A DNA stretch of 64,000 bases from Anniella stebbinsi (lineage: Eukaryota; Chordata; Lepidosauria; Squamata; Anniellidae): assembly GCA_029215795.1 (NCBI GenBank), contig JARDYH010000001.1:403533154-403597153 (forward strand). The letters run 5' to 3'. This document shows, in pieces, positions 21,810-32,272 of this stretch. Positions within the stretch are counted from its first letter, which is position 1; each line of letters opens with the position of its first letter. Under the pieces are notes generated by a model. It was not told where the DNA came from and ran no database searches. It saw nothing but the letters and a program-made list of their open reading frames with translations. The translations under genes and the position numbers were made by a program.

Positions 21810-21892
21810 CCCTGCACATAGAAAACTAGCTTGTCAGGGGAAAGTGTTCTAGCCTACTTTCTTGCTGACATGATAGCTTTCTATGTTGAGGG
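21810..21892. repeat. Short inverted repeat (83 bp)
   Basis: Arms 21810-21837 and 21865-21892 are inverted copies matching at 23 of 28 positions (CCCTnnACATAGAAA core), separated by 27 nt. Possibly a very short MITE. Confidence 0.6.
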
Positions 21893-22685
21893 ATTTTTAA
21901 AAACAAATCAGGAGCATTATATTGTACCTGAGTTTATTAAAGGTTGTAGAAGCTGCTTTTCAGTGAATGCCCCTAAAGTGGCATATAATGATAAATAAAA
22001 ATTGCAGAAACATCAGTATCATCATAACAAGAGCAGTATAGGAAAGCATCAACAACAATAGCCAAGAGCAATCCATCACTCAGGGGTATGATCATTGATC
22101 TATATTGAAGCCCTGTTCCACAAGGCAAAGTTTATCAGTCTCCAAAAGAGAAGAGATTTGCTCAGCTTCCCGAGGTGAAAGAGTTCCACAGTTTGGAGGT
22201 CACCACTGAGAAAGCCTGTCTATTTACCCACTGACCGTACTTCAGAAGGAGGAATGCCTCCCTGAGCCCTCACCTGGCCTCTGAAGTAGGGTGACCTCCT
22301 ATGAATCACCCAAAAAAACCCATCATCCAAATGGAAGACAATAGGGGGCACATAACTGCATAAAATTTGCACATGCTTATGTATATACAAAGGCAAATTT
22401 AGAAAGAATTTCTACAATTTAAATAGGAATACAGTCCATCTCACCATACACGGTGACCAGGTGACCTGTGTACCTGCTTAGTCAGTCTGCTGTTCAGGTG
22501 CTAAATGGTAATGGACAACAGTTCCTCTGGTTCTTTATCTTAAAACCGAAATTAGACAGGACAGCCCTTCAAAGAAAGGTCTGTCCTCTGTAAAAGAGGA
22601 CACCTGTCCCCCTTACAAGTGATGCAGACCAGACTATGTCCTTGCAGAGTGAGTCAAGTGGCCCAGGAATGGGTCCATTCTCCCC
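21893..22685. other. Mixed sequence with a probable LINE-derived stretch at 22130-22280
   Basis: 22130-22280 (GAGTTCCACAGTTTGGAGG, CACTGAGAAAGCC) resembles the coding tail of a squamate LINE, antisense relations unresolved. A TAGGGTGACC hAT-like end occurs at 22288 without a clear partner. Confidence 0.35.
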
Positions 22686-22699
22686 GCTGCACATAATTC

Positions 22700-22830
22700 A
22701 AGCACTGCATTCAAACGTGTCCTTTTTATTGTTTAATCCCATTTTATTTGTGATGGAAAGCTGCCTTGAGTGCCATTTTTCCATGGCAGACAGGCGGAGT
22801 ACAAATCAAATCAAACCAATAAATAGCGCT
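22700..22830 (+). mobile_element. LINE or SINE 3' tail fragment
   Basis: AAAGCTGCCTTGAGTGCC, then GACAGGCGGAGTACAAATC and AATAAATAG form the usual 3' end of squamate retroposons. Confidence 0.55.
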
Positions 22831-23088
22831 GAGTCTGCTCACGCTCTTCCAGACATCAGTGCCAGAGAGCACAGGGGCTTCTGAATGATACCGTCACTCC
22901 ACCAGAAGTCCTGCTCAGCTTAACGCTTCCTGACATGGCCAGGAATAAACTCCTCCTTGTGATTGGCACATCCAGTGGTGAGGTCACGGCATTGACTCAT
23001 GCTGCAAATGAGGTCGCCGCTAGGAATGGTGGTCCTGCTCCAGATTAAAATGAGAGGCAAAACCTTCGCTTAAAGTGCAGCAGGAACC
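22831..23088. other. Unique-looking sequence
   Basis: Not matched to a repeat. Balanced composition with words such as GGTCACGGCATTGACTCATG; possibly constrained, unproven. Confidence 0.3.

Positions 23089-23089
<1 letters not shown>

Positions 23090-23147
<58 letters not shown>
23090..23147. repeat. (AAAG)n microsatellite
   Basis: About 14 AAAG units, a polypurine mirror repeat. Confidence 0.95.
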
Positions 23148-23398
23148 CCATTTCATAGGGTTTCTGTCCTGGCTAATCTTCCCTGAACTCTGAAATGACA
23201 AGGGCAAAGGGCAACATGTTGATGGCTTTAGGGTGTGTGTATGTGTGTTTTTAACTCTATTTGGTCACTGTCTTTCTTCCTCAATCTTTGTTTAATAAAT
23301 GGGGAAAATGGCAGCCTTGTGATTGGAATGCATGGAGGAAGAAGAGCAAAGAGGCAATTTTATAAGTCAAGATGTGCTAGGTAAAACAGATATGAAAG

Positions 23399-23500
23399 CA
23401 GAGGAGGCTGGTGGCTCCGATGTCAGTGGGGTGGAGAATCCACTCTGGGTTTCAGTCAGAACCAGGCAGAACCCTGGTCTTTGCCTGGTTCTGAAATGAC
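23399..23500. mobile_element. hAT-type foldback MITE, family B (left half)
   Basis: CAGAGGAGGCTGGTGGCTCC, GAATCCACTCTGGGTTTCAG and TCAGAACCAGGCAGAACC match the left arm of family B. The right arm is nearly all missing. Confidence 0.65.
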
Positions 23501-23885
23501 ATCAAGGTACGTGCCAGGCCTACCTTTGGGGATGGCACCATCCATAGCCAAGGTGCTACCCCTGAAAAGGCCCTGTACTAGAGAAGGGCCCCAGAAGAAA
23601 GCCTTAAGCTTAACATATTGGTAGGTGGACGTGGATGCAGGTCATCCTTCAGGTACCCTTATCCCGAGCTGTAAAGGGCCCTCAAAATTAACCCCCATAA
23701 ACAGACTTAGAGCCAGTGAACTTGCCAAAGCCACTGCATGATACATTAAAACCAGCCAGTCTCAGGTTGTCATCATGGAGTTTATTCTGAACTAAACCAG
23801 GCTGCATGGCCTATGTATATCACCAGGCAGAAATCCTAGGAGCAGCTTACTAGCCAGGGCATAGATAACTGAAACCAGATGACCC
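23501..23885 (+). mobile_element. Probable LINE-derived sequence (uncertain clade)
   Basis: Contains GCTGTAAAGGGCCCTCAAAA, CTTAGAGCCAGTGAACTTG and CATTAAAACCAGCC, similar in kind to the common squamate LINE segment near 29380-29525. It is highly decayed. Confidence 0.35.
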
Positions 23886-24530
23886 GTGACTGGGTAGGAC
23901 TGTCACTGGTCCACCAGCCTACGCCCCATGTCATGGATGTGAGCTGTGCCTCCCGTGACCCGGATGGAACAAGGAACACACCCCAAACTACATGCATGAG
24001 CCTTCAGTGGTGTGTTGAACCTCAGGCTAATGGAACAAATCCAGCCTGCCTGGGCTTCCAAACTGGCCCTCGGGAATTCCCAGATGGCCACACTCCCTCC
24101 CTCCCTCTGACTCAAACCTCTTTCTCTCAACCACGGAGAGTTGAGTGGCTTCCTGGCTTTTATGACATTTTCTCCCCGTTCTAAAAGATCAGGATGCCTC
24201 TCCTAAGGAAGGAAGAGTTTTGAGGTAACAATGTGTTGGAATTTTGACCTCACCTCTTTTTCCTATGGCATATCGGGGGCTCCCTGCCTGCAATTTACAT
24301 AGGGGGGAACCTCCACCTGCTTTAGGGGGAGCTTTTTATTCCTATACAAATACCAGTGATGGAAGGGGTGATCCAGTTTGGGACCACAGGAGCGGGGAGA
24401 GGATGAAAGTTCCCCTACTCCTTGCCCGTGCTAGGTTCCCAATCCAGATTGGGTCCCCACACTTACCCTTGAGAAAGGAATAGGCGCTGTCATGGCTGCA
24501 TGCAACTGGTAACAAGCCCTTTGGGTCTGT
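23886..24530. other. Unrecognised sequence
   Basis: No element or exon is recognised in this 0.6-kb stretch. Confidence 0.35.
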
Positions 24531-24534
24531 CCAA

Positions 24535-24700
24535 CATAAGACCATAAGAAGAGCCCTGCTGGATCAGGCCAGCGCTCTGTCCACACAGTGGCCAAGCAGC
24601 TGTCGACCAGAAACCCTCCCGCCCATGTTCCCCAGCAACTGATGTACATAGGCATCCTGCCTCTGATACTTTGGAGCATAAGAGATCACCAAAGTCGATG
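24535..24700 (-). mobile_element. CR1 LINE 3' UTR (second subfamily), antisense fragment
   Basis: ACATAAGACCATAAGAAGAG, GCTGGATCAGGCC, CACAGTGGCCAAGCAGCTG and GTTCCCCAGCAACTGATGTA match the longer antisense copy at 30551-31052. Confidence 0.85.
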
Positions 24701-24955
24701 TGCCCGCTGGCACAAAATATTTAGTTGCTCACATGGATGGGCTGAGACTGAAGACAGTTTGCCTGAGTATCACTGACTTAATGTGCAAAGCGGCTCAACC
24801 CGTTATTCTGAGTTAAACATTTTATTGCAACCACCAAAGGTTATTGCAATTCCCTCAAGGGGCAAACCCTTTATATACAGAAGTAAAAGTCATTTAAAAA
24901 GGACCAGGATTCTCAGCATTCATCACCAAAGCAGCAACCTTCCTCTCCCACACAG

Positions 24956-25045
24956 CCAGGAGAGGTCCAAAACATTTTGCTGCCTGAGGTAGAGCAGTAA
25001 ATGGTGCCCCTGCCTTTGACCACTAACCGAGTCAAGGTGCACAGT
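24956..25045 (+). mobile_element. hAT MITE family I, left half
   Basis: CCAGGAGAGGTCCAAAACAT, TTTGCTGCCTGAGGTAGAGC and GTCAAGGTGCACA match the left half of the complete element at 46788-47044. It is cut off by a LINE tail. Confidence 0.65.
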
Positions 25046-25190
25046 ACTTTATTTATTTATTTATTCATTCATTCATTCATTCATTCATTCATTATCTGAA
25101 CAATTTATTCCCTGCTCTTCGGCTAAAAGGGCTCCCAGAATGGCTTGCATGTATTCCCTGCTCTCAGCCTTACACTCTAAAACGTCATGG
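25046..25190 (-). mobile_element. LINE 3' tail with (TTTA)n/(TTCA)n, antisense
   Basis: (ATTT)n at 25048-25063 passes into (ATTC)n at 25064-25092, then TTATTCCCTGCTCTTCGGC and GGCTCCCAGAATGGCTTGCA. This is the antisense of a squamate LINE 3' end. Confidence 0.6.
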
Positions 25191-26810
25191 CACAAAAAGA
25201 AAAGAGGGTGTGCAGGGAGAAGAAAAACAACAGCAAGCAAATTCAAGCACCAGTTCTTCACGTCAAGCTATACTGCTGCAATGCCAGCTAGAATCAATCA
25301 AACCTTGGTTCTTTTGGCTAGCGTCTTGATGGAATAGCAAAAAAAGAAAAAGAGAAGCCAAACGCAGCCAAAAGAAAGAAAGAAAGAAAGAAAATACCCA
25401 TTTTGGAGTGAAGAAAGGAGTTCTGAATATTCACAGAAGAGTGAATCCAGGTAAAATGGGCTGAATCCTTCACATCGCTGAACATCTTTGTCTCTTGTGG
25501 AAGTCATTGGGACTTAGGAGGTCACTTAACATATTCCAGGGCCTGCCTGTCACATTTGTTCTGGAATCACTGCCTGTCAATCCTGGCTGCTCCTTCTGTG
25601 AGTTATGTATTATATTTTTACCATTGTATCTTTCCCCGTCTCCGCTTCTTCTCTTTTCCTGCTTACAAATGCTACCATGACTGTTATGAAGAACAGGTCT
25701 CTGCAGCCACATGAAAATTGCCTCCTAAGCTTAGTTAGGAGCAGCAAATCATATTCTCAACAAAGGTGTGCACTGAGCCCAGAATCAACTTGGATGCTGA
25801 TTTGGCACTTCAGAAAGCGTCCCAGTTCTTCTCAGACTGATTCGGAGGCCTTCTTCCCTTTCACCTCAGGTTCCGAACCTGAGCCAAGGTTCGGAAATCT
25901 AAGGCCTTGTGCCTCCCATGGACTATCACAGGAATTTTTATTTTTAACTGCTGTTACTTTTTTTTTCTCCCAGTCAGAATTTATGTACTATTTGCAGCCA
26001 TAGTAACTCCTGAAGAGTGGGATTACATCTGCCAAATTCAGAAAAATAAGTGCTAAATCATCTTTGGTTGCTTGTTGTACATCTTGAACCATGAGGTCTT
26101 TCCAAAAAGAGTTCCAAGTGTTGAGAAAGAATAACATTTCTAGTAGCTCGCATCCAGTCTGAATTCCTAAAATGAGACACAAAAAATGTTTGTTTAAATT
26201 CCTGACCTCCCTTAATGTCCAGAGATGCCAGCTAGAGAGGAACATTTTCCCAGAGTTCCTCAGCAACGCAGCAAATATTTGGTTCTATGTGGGGCTGTTT
26301 ACACTCATCTTGGTGCATCTATCTTAGTATGTATCTATGCTGTTGTTTATGCAGGAGAAACTATGTATTTTTTTAAAAAAAATCTAAAACGTTGGTTTTT
26401 TTAAAAAAAACATAACAACCGTAATTTCCAAGTGAGTCACGGATACTTCAGAAGTTGGTGTTTATTGTAAGAGTTGAAAAAGGACATTATTTTTGATGCA
26501 ATTTTAAAAAAAATACTGGCGCCGTATTTCTACTCCAGTCTAGAGTGATATATGTGTACTTCATTGCTATGAGAGAGTCACATTCCATTTCCCTGTGAGT
26601 CACTGGAAGGATTGGAAAGAGGGAAACCCATTAGAGCAGCAGAGTTTACCAAACAGCAAGCTGTAGGATTGGAATAGATTAGACTGGAATGGAATCCTCT
26701 ATCTTGTAAAAGGGATTGGAGAGTGTTGGTGAAGCGGTGCCAATGATTAGTTGGATTTTTTACTGCATGCTTCTCTGGGCAGAGACCCGCCACCTTGTAT
26801 TGTGCAATGC
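25191..26810. other. Unrecognised sequence with an (AAAG)n run
   Basis: (GAAA)n at 25372-25393. Frames at 25605-26003 (+) and 25988-26266 (-) have no recognisable domains. Several A/T-runs lie near 26370-26410. Confidence 0.35.
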
Positions 26811-26819
26811 AGAGGTGTG

Positions 26820-27008
26820 AGAGACAGTGTTGTATAATGGTTAGAGCATTGGACTGGGATTTGGAAGATCCAGGTTCTAGTCCTAATCTACCTCATAGGA
26901 TTGTTGTAGGGATAAAATGGAGAGGAGGAGGAAGAAGTTCCTGTATGCCGCCTTGGGTTCCTTGCAAGAGGGAAAAAAACATGGAGCATAATCGTAATAA
27001 TAAATAAA
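26820..27008 (+). mobile_element. MIR-type (CORE) tRNA-derived SINE
   Basis: A-box-like TATAATGGTTAGAGCATTGG and B-box-like GGTTCTAGTCC, then ACCTCATAGGATTGTTGTAG, GCCGCCTTGGGTTCC and a terminal AATAAATAAATG. The arrangement matches MIR-like squamate SINEs. Confidence 0.8.
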
Positions 27009-27079
27009 TGCATTGCACACACTGATGGCATAATTAATCATCATTCATCTCCATCTGCCTTCCACCCAAAGATTTACTC

Positions 27080-27152
27080 TCTGATCCTATACATGACTAC
27101 TCAGAAGTAACACCCCTGAGGTTCCATGGAGCTTACTCCCAGATAGTGGGTG
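27080..27152. repeat. Short foldback repeat, family F
   Basis: GATCCTATACATGACTACTC, AGAAGTAACACCCCTGAGG and GAGCTTACTCCCAG match the family core. Confidence 0.55.
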
Positions 27153-27159
27153 TTTTATT

Positions 27160-27358
27160 TTTTTTTCTTACATTTATATCCTGCCCTTTTCCCTCCAATG
27201 ACCCCAAGGTGACTTACATGGTCTTCTTCCTCCCCACTTTATACTCACAACAATGCTGTGAGGTAGGACAGGCTGAGACTGACCGTCATGACGGAGTGGG
27301 GACTCAAAGTTGGGTCTCCTGAGTCCCAGTCTACTATTCTGTCCACTAGACCCTTCGT
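27160..27358 (-). mobile_element. MIR-type SINE, antisense
   Basis: TATATCCTGCCC, CAAGGTGACTTACATGG, CTCACAACAATGCTGTGAGG, AAGTTGGGTCTCCTGAGTCC and TCTGTCCACTAGACC follow the reverse order of the copy at 26820. Confidence 0.82.
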
Positions 27359-27506
27359 ATATAAAGACCTCGGAGAGGGGGCCACCACCTGAAGAACTTG
27401 TGTAAATGTGCGTTCACTAACTTTACAAAAGAATAATTCAGGAGTGATGAATTGGCCCATGGACTCACGATTTTGGAAATTGTGGCCTCTATTTAATGGA
27501 GGGGTG

Positions 27507-27642
27507 GGCAACTCCTAACTCTCCCGATGTTCTTGGGCTGCATCTGCCATCTGCCCGCCCTAGCCGGCATAGCCAATAGCGAGAGGGGAGGGGAGTTGCA
27601 GTCCAGGAACCTCTGGAAGGCCACCGGTTGCCCACTCCTGAG
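27507..27642. mobile_element. Foldback repeat, GGGTGGGCAA-ended (family C-like)
   Basis: Ends GGGGTGGGCAACTCC and GGTTGCCCACTCCTG are inverted. The interior AGCCGGCATAGCCAATAG and GGGAGTTGCAGTCCAGG reflects the family C core. No target duplication is seen. Confidence 0.6.
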
Positions 27643-27789
27643 TCCTGCCTCAATGGAATCCAAGGAAACCATAAAATAACTAAGTCAGAAGCATGACAAT
27701 GCCGTGTTGGTTACGACGGACTCTCCAGCATTTCTCAGGAGGAAATACTTGATACAAACCGGCCCCAAAGATCACAGGCCGAGCATCTC

Positions 27790-27885
27790 CCCTTCGCACT
27801 ATTGTATAGCCACCCTGAGATCCTTGTGATATAGGGTGGCATATAAATGTTGTAATAAAATAATTAATAAATAATACAGCACCAA
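27790..27885 (+). mobile_element. LINE or SINE 3' tail
   Basis: TAGCCACCCTGAGATCCTTG, GGGTGGCATATAAATGTTG and TAATAAAATAATTAATAAAT form a typical retroposon 3' end. Confidence 0.6.
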
Positions 27886-27968
27886 AAGTTCTTTTAGACC
27901 TGTTGTGTACCACATTCACTGGCTATGGTTTGTTGTGCCCTAGTTTCTGAAGCAGATTATGACTGCTT

Positions 27969-27969
<1 letters not shown>

Positions 27970-28021
<52 letters not shown>
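27970..28021. repeat. (GA)n microsatellite
   Basis: About 26 pure GA units. The alternating RE peptide in the overlapping + frame is an artefact of this run. Confidence 0.97.
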
Positions 28022-28025
<4 letters not shown>

Positions 28026-28089
28026 CACCGGCCTTCTCTATGGGTCCCAGTGGTGGGCTTCTGGGAATTTAAACCCCTTGGAGATAACA

Positions 28090-28870
28090 GTCACTCTTAG
28101 TGCTTCCCTCTTTGGTCATTTCTGATTTATGCAGAGCTGAACTGGCTACAGCAACAATAAAAAGAATGGCATATAAAATGATGTTAAACTATTGGTTCAA
28201 CGTTTTCTGTGGAGAGCCTTGGTGTCCTCTTCGGATGGCCATTGTGGAAATGAACAATCTTATCTCACCCCAAGTGGTGATAACAGCCTTTTATAAACTA
28301 TACAAAAAGAGTTCGCAGATGGAGCCTGTAAAAAGGTTTCTGAGGCATAAACTGATTAACGTATTGGTTTAACACGTAGATAGAGCAATTATATCATCAT
28401 ATTCTTAAATAGCACAATTATATAAGAATTTCCCCTTCTATTCTGCCTTCGTATTTAAAGGAATTGCAGAAAATCAGAGGTAGGACAGGGTGGTTTAATT
28501 TGATGCCTTCCGCTATCTTAGAAGGAAGATATAGGAATAGGTTATCATGCCTTCTCCATGTGGTGAAAACGGGAGGAAAACATTGTACATATTATTATAT
28601 ATTCTCCTTTTTTGAATGTGCTGAAGGAGCAATGCTTGGGCCAGATTTTAGACAGTTATATAGGAAAGTCCATCCATGAGACTGTAATCTATCAGTTTTG
28701 TGAGCAAGACAGATATTTAACTGCAATGATGGCAAATTTCCTATCTGCAGTAATTGATGTTGGTGGGGAAATTCTTAAGGGAGAATTCCGTGCCTTGTCA
28801 GGAGATTCAGCACTTTAACTACATGATTGATTTTTATGTAATTTTATTCAGGTTGGTGGGTGTGTTATTT
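28090..28870 (+). mobile_element. Possible decayed LINE ORF2 C-terminal region
   Basis: Several consecutive + strand frames, shifted against each other, read peptide segments such as RMAYKMMLNYWFNV, RGRTGWFNLMPSA and LTAMMANFLSAVIDVGGE. These resemble the C-terminal region of a squamate LINE reverse transcriptase ORF after frameshifts. A + strand tail rich in TTTTATG follows. Host coding is unlikely. The assignment rests on general resemblance only. Confidence 0.35.
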
Positions 28871-29202
28871 ATTTTAACTTGTGTTCAACTCAGGACAAAA
28901 CTTTGCAAAGGGGACGCCATGGAAAACCAGGATTTTAAGTGTGTCTTTTTTCCATTTGGTTCTGCCAATGTTATATTTATGCACACATGTTTCTTTTAGG
29001 TTGATATGTAGTTCCCTTGGTTAAAGTTTTGTCTGGTGTCACTGACAGCCTAATGACAGGATACAAATGAACAAAGTGATGTCATTCGAGAATAGAGGAG
29101 TGGGATCAGGAAACAAAGAAGGTTGGAGGTGAGCCCTTCAGGACCCCGGACAGATCCCAGGAAGAAGCTAACCTTTTCGGATGTCAACTGAGACATTGTA
29201 CC

Positions 29203-29338
29203 AAAGGTAGGCAAACAGGGCCCCTCCAGATGTTCTAAACCTCAATTCCCATCAGCTCCAGCCTGCATGGTCAATGATCATAGATTATGGGATTTTGTCC
29301 AACACATCTGTAGGGCACAAGATTGCCTACCTCTGCCT
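29203..29338. mobile_element. Foldback repeat, family C-like
   Basis: AAAGGTAGGCAAACAGGGCC, CCTCCAGATGTTCTAAACC and CAATTCCCATCAGCTCCAGC, with a complementary right end GATTGCCTACCTCTG. Confidence 0.6.
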
Positions 29339-29379
29339 TATCTACTCCCTAGAGTTGATTTCCTGCTTAGATGTTGAGC

Positions 29380-29527
29380 ATAGTATACAGGTAGATCCAT
29401 ACTACGAGAGATGCTCTGTCAGGTAACGCAGTCAAAACCAGCACCTTGAATCGGGCTCCGGAACATACAGGCAGCCAGTGCAAGAGGCCAGATTTGGTGT
29501 TTGATGTTTGGACCTTCTGGTCCCTGC
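29380..29527. mobile_element. LINE-derived segment (uncertain clade)
   Basis: GCAGTCAAAACCAGCACCTT, GAATCGGGCTCCGGAAC and AGGCAGCCAGTGCAAGAGGC are typical of a very common squamate LINE coding-tail sequence. The boundary with unique DNA is near 29530. Confidence 0.55.
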
Positions 29528-29534
29528 TATCAAA

Positions 29535-29850
29535 TGGCCTTTGTGAAGTGGCCTGCAGAATATAATCACCCAAGACCTATTTGGGCCTCATCTCGCAGGT
29601 TTGGGCTAATCCATTATTGCTGGGGCTTTCCCAAGCAGGCTAAGATTTGGGGGTTTCTTCCTGCTACATATGCCACAGCAAAGCAAAGACTTTGTTCGGA
29701 TCACAACCCGGTGTTTCCCCTCCCTTCTCAAAGGCTAATATATCACAGCAAACGGCCTAATCCCCCAGCAAAGCCTATCTCGGCTGTAACCTAATCTAAA
29801 GCTCCGAATGTCGCTTTTGCAGACAGCTTGAGTAAAAATGAGAAGCCAGC
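29535..29850. promoter_or_regulatory. Candidate conserved noncoding element
   Basis: Not matched to any repeat here. Contains TAATCC at 29607-29612 and 29758-29763 and TAATCT at 29792-29797, the core bound by K50 homeodomains such as OTX, PITX and GSC. Constraint is inferred from composition and motif clustering only. Confidence 0.3.
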
Positions 29851-30111
29851 AATAAAGGAAAGGGGGGGAGGAGAGAACCAGCACAAGCAGTAGGTGCCAT
29901 GGGGCTGATGATGTGACCAGCAACAGAAACAGCACTGCAAAGTTAGTGGTGCAAAACATTAATTGCTTTTTAATTGCGGAGGAGTTTACACCTCCCTCCC
30001 TTCTCGGTTTTCTAATTATGACATCCCTGTTTGGCCTCAGCAAAGGGAAGAGATTCTTCACAGTTTGCTCTTAATTCACCTGCTGCCTCCTTGCAAATAG
30101 GAAGCAGGGAA

Positions 30112-30182
30112 ACACCGGAGGGCCATCACTCCAAAGTCAAGAGGGATGCACCGGAGGGCAATAGCCCCTATGTCAAGCAACC
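30112..30182. repeat. Two-copy tandem repeat, 36-bp period
   Basis: CACCGGAGGGC occurs at 30113 and 30149. The two units also share GTCAAG near their ends. In translation this gives TPEGHHSK then APEGNSPY. Confidence 0.65.
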
Positions 30183-30547
30183 AGGGTTCTTCGTAGGGCA
30201 AAATGGCACGTTCTATGAGAGACCCTGATGTGGATCTTACCAAGGGATTGATTTTCATGGACATGTCAAAAAGCAGCTGTGGGAGGTCCCAATGGGGAAA
30301 GAGCAGCAACACCAGTACAAATTACGAGGGAAAGATTAGGGTCTTTCATGGACACCACAAGGCTCATCCCAAGACCTCCATCAACTTTACCCAAATTGTG
30401 CCCCCAAAGCCTTCAAAAGGCAGTGGTCAAGAGGTCAGTCATAAAACGCAGAAGTCCAGGACTCCTCTGCATCACCCCCCTACTGCAGCTGGGGCCTTTG
30501 GTACCTCAGAACCACCTCCTCCCATACCACCCTGTCTACATGCTAAG
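30183..30547. other. Unrecognised sequence
   Basis: Open on the + strand in two frames (30203-30553 and 30279-30758) without recognisable motifs. The second frame runs into an antisense CR1, so it is not a gene. Confidence 0.35.
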
Positions 30548-30550
30548 ACC

Positions 30551-31052
30551 TAAGAACATAAGAAGAACTATGCTGGATCAGACCAAGGGTCCATCTAGTC
30601 TAGCACTCTGTTCACATAGTAGCCAACCAGCTGTTGACCAAGAACCCACAAGCAGGACACAGGTGCAACAGCACCCTCCCACCCATGTTCCCCAGCAACT
30701 GGTGTACATACGCATATTGTCTATGATGCTGGAGATAGCACATAACCATCAGGGCTAGAAGCCAGAGATTTGTGTAATCCCCTTTTAAAGCCATCCAGGT
30801 TGGTGGACATCACCATGTCTTGTGGGAGTGAATTTCCTAGTTTAACTCTGTACTGTGTGAAGAAGTTCTTCTCAACAGTCCTGAGTTTTCCACCAATCAC
30901 CTTCACGGGATGTCCCCATTGGGGTTCTAGTATTATGGAAAAGAGAGGGTGGGAAATCCCTATTCACTTTCTTCACACTATTTTCTACACCTCTATCACA
31001 TCTCCCCTCACTAAGCCAAACAGTCCCAGACATTGTAACCTTTCTTGTTCGG
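30551..31052 (-). mobile_element. CR1 LINE 3' UTR (second subfamily), antisense
   Basis: Starts TAAGAACATAAGAAGAAC, followed by GCTGGATCAGACC, CATCTAGTCTAGCACTCTGT, GCAGGAC, TTTTAAAGCCATCCAGGTTG, GTGGGAGTGAATTTCC, GTGTGAAGAAGTTCTTCTC and CTCCCCTCACTAAGCC. The order matches the antisense of a common squamate CR1 3' region. It is 5'-truncated, with no intact coding. Confidence 0.9.
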
Positions 31053-31189
31053 TGTCTTTTTTCCTATCAAAATCCCCCCAGCTTTATTTTGTTCCATTTT
31101 GGGAAGGGAAATGTACTTGCCTCATATGCTTCCATTCCATCCACATACACTTTCTGTTGGACTGAGCCAAAATTGGGGGGGGGGGGTGT

Positions 31190-31377
31190 GATTTAGATCA
31201 GGAAAGGGACTAATCTCTTCCAGCAGGCCTATCCAGTCGAATTTTAAGACTTTGTTGATTTTAATAATGTATTAATTTTATATGTTTTTGATCAGTTCAT
31301 GTATTGTATATTGTATTTTATATTGTTGGTATTGATGTTGTTCCTCGCCTCAAACCAGAGGGAGAGGTGGGTAAGAA

Positions 31378-31411
<34 letters not shown>
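31190..31411 (+). mobile_element. LINE 3' end with (ATT)n tail
   Basis: Encodes LFQQAYPVEF-stop at about 31215-31248, followed by a TTTTAA-rich 3' UTR, CGCCTCAAACCAGAGGGAG, GGTGGGTAAGAAATTATT and (ATT)n (31378-31411). Same family as 33748 and 11299. Confidence 0.75.
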
Positions 31412-31723
31412 GGCTCACCCACACCCAGTGTTCTGATTCTGTTTGAGCCCTGACCGCCCCTGCAACCCATGCTGCTATTAAGTGATAATGAATATATATA
31501 TCAGACAATCCAATCATGTAGCTTCTCCAGTGTAACATGTAGTTTTGCCCTAAGAAGACTGTCAACTGCTTGAACAAGGGATGACTGTAACAATAGCACC
31601 CTCTGGTGGTACCTTATATCTGATGTGCAAGGAAGAAGCAGGTCAATGTCTTGCATGCAGCACATGCTTTCCTGGTTCAGCTCAGAAGTGAGGTCTATCA
31701 CTCACCCCAGGATCTCAAAGGAG

Positions 31724-31905
31724 TGTATGTATGTATGTATGTATGTATGTATGTATTTATTATATTGACATATCCCCACCTTTCGTCCATTGTATAACTC
31801 AAACTGACTGCATACATAGCCCAGGTGGTCTCCCCTCCAAGCACTGGCCAGGGCCAGACCTGCTTAGCTTCAGCAAGGTGGCTGCCTCAGGTGCCTTCAG
31901 ACCAT
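31724..31905 (-). mobile_element. 5S rRNA-derived SINE, antisense, with (GTAT)n tail
   Basis: On the minus strand, GAAGCTAAGCAGG is followed by GGGGAGACCACCTGGG. This matches the A-box and C-box region of the internal 5S rRNA promoter in order and spacing. The + strand start is a (GTAT)n run (31724-31757), which would be the SINE tail. Confidence 0.65.
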
Positions 31906-32034
31906 GCCCTGGGATCTGGATGCCTTACTTGCTGCACTACCGAGGCAACATTCTTATCATGCTTATGTCTTACCTTTACTCCAAAGAGTTCAAACGAGTA
32001 TACAGAGTTCTCACCCTCTGCCCATTAGATCCTT

Positions 32035-32162
32035 CCAGAAACCTTGAGAAGCAGTGATCAGCCCAAGACCACCCAATCAGTTTCATTGCTGAATGGCTAT
32101 TTGAACCTGGGTCTCCCTGATCCTAAGCCAACACTCTAACCATTACTCCTCACTGCCTGGCT
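32035..32162 (-). mobile_element. MIR-type SINE, antisense
   Basis: GCCCAAGACCACCCAATCAG, TTTGAACCTGGGTCTCCCTG and ACACTCTAACCATTACTCC are the reverse complement of the B box, then the A box, of the copies at 26820 and 44281. Confidence 0.85.
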
Positions 32163-32272
32163 CTGTTAGTCTGCTCTGTATGCTGCACTGCAGTGCCACC
32201 ACCAAAGATTGGCCACAGAGTGGTATTGCAGCTACCTGCTTCGAAGAAGGCAGGTGACACAAAGAGCTGTAG

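Noticed and set aside
26820..26900. Possible tRNA gene from A- and B-box-like motifs
   Set aside because: No cloverleaf stems; the sequence continues into a MIR-type SINE body and tail.
27925..28125. Frame with an alternating Arg-Glu run
   Set aside because: Produced by the (GA)n microsatellite.
30112..30182. CRISPR-like direct repeats
   Set aside because: Only two units, no unique spacers of constant size, and the sequence is clearly eukaryotic.
31770..31905. Possible 5S rRNA gene
   Set aside because: Only the internal promoter region resembles 5S; the ends and total length do not, and a simple-repeat tail follows, so it is a SINE.
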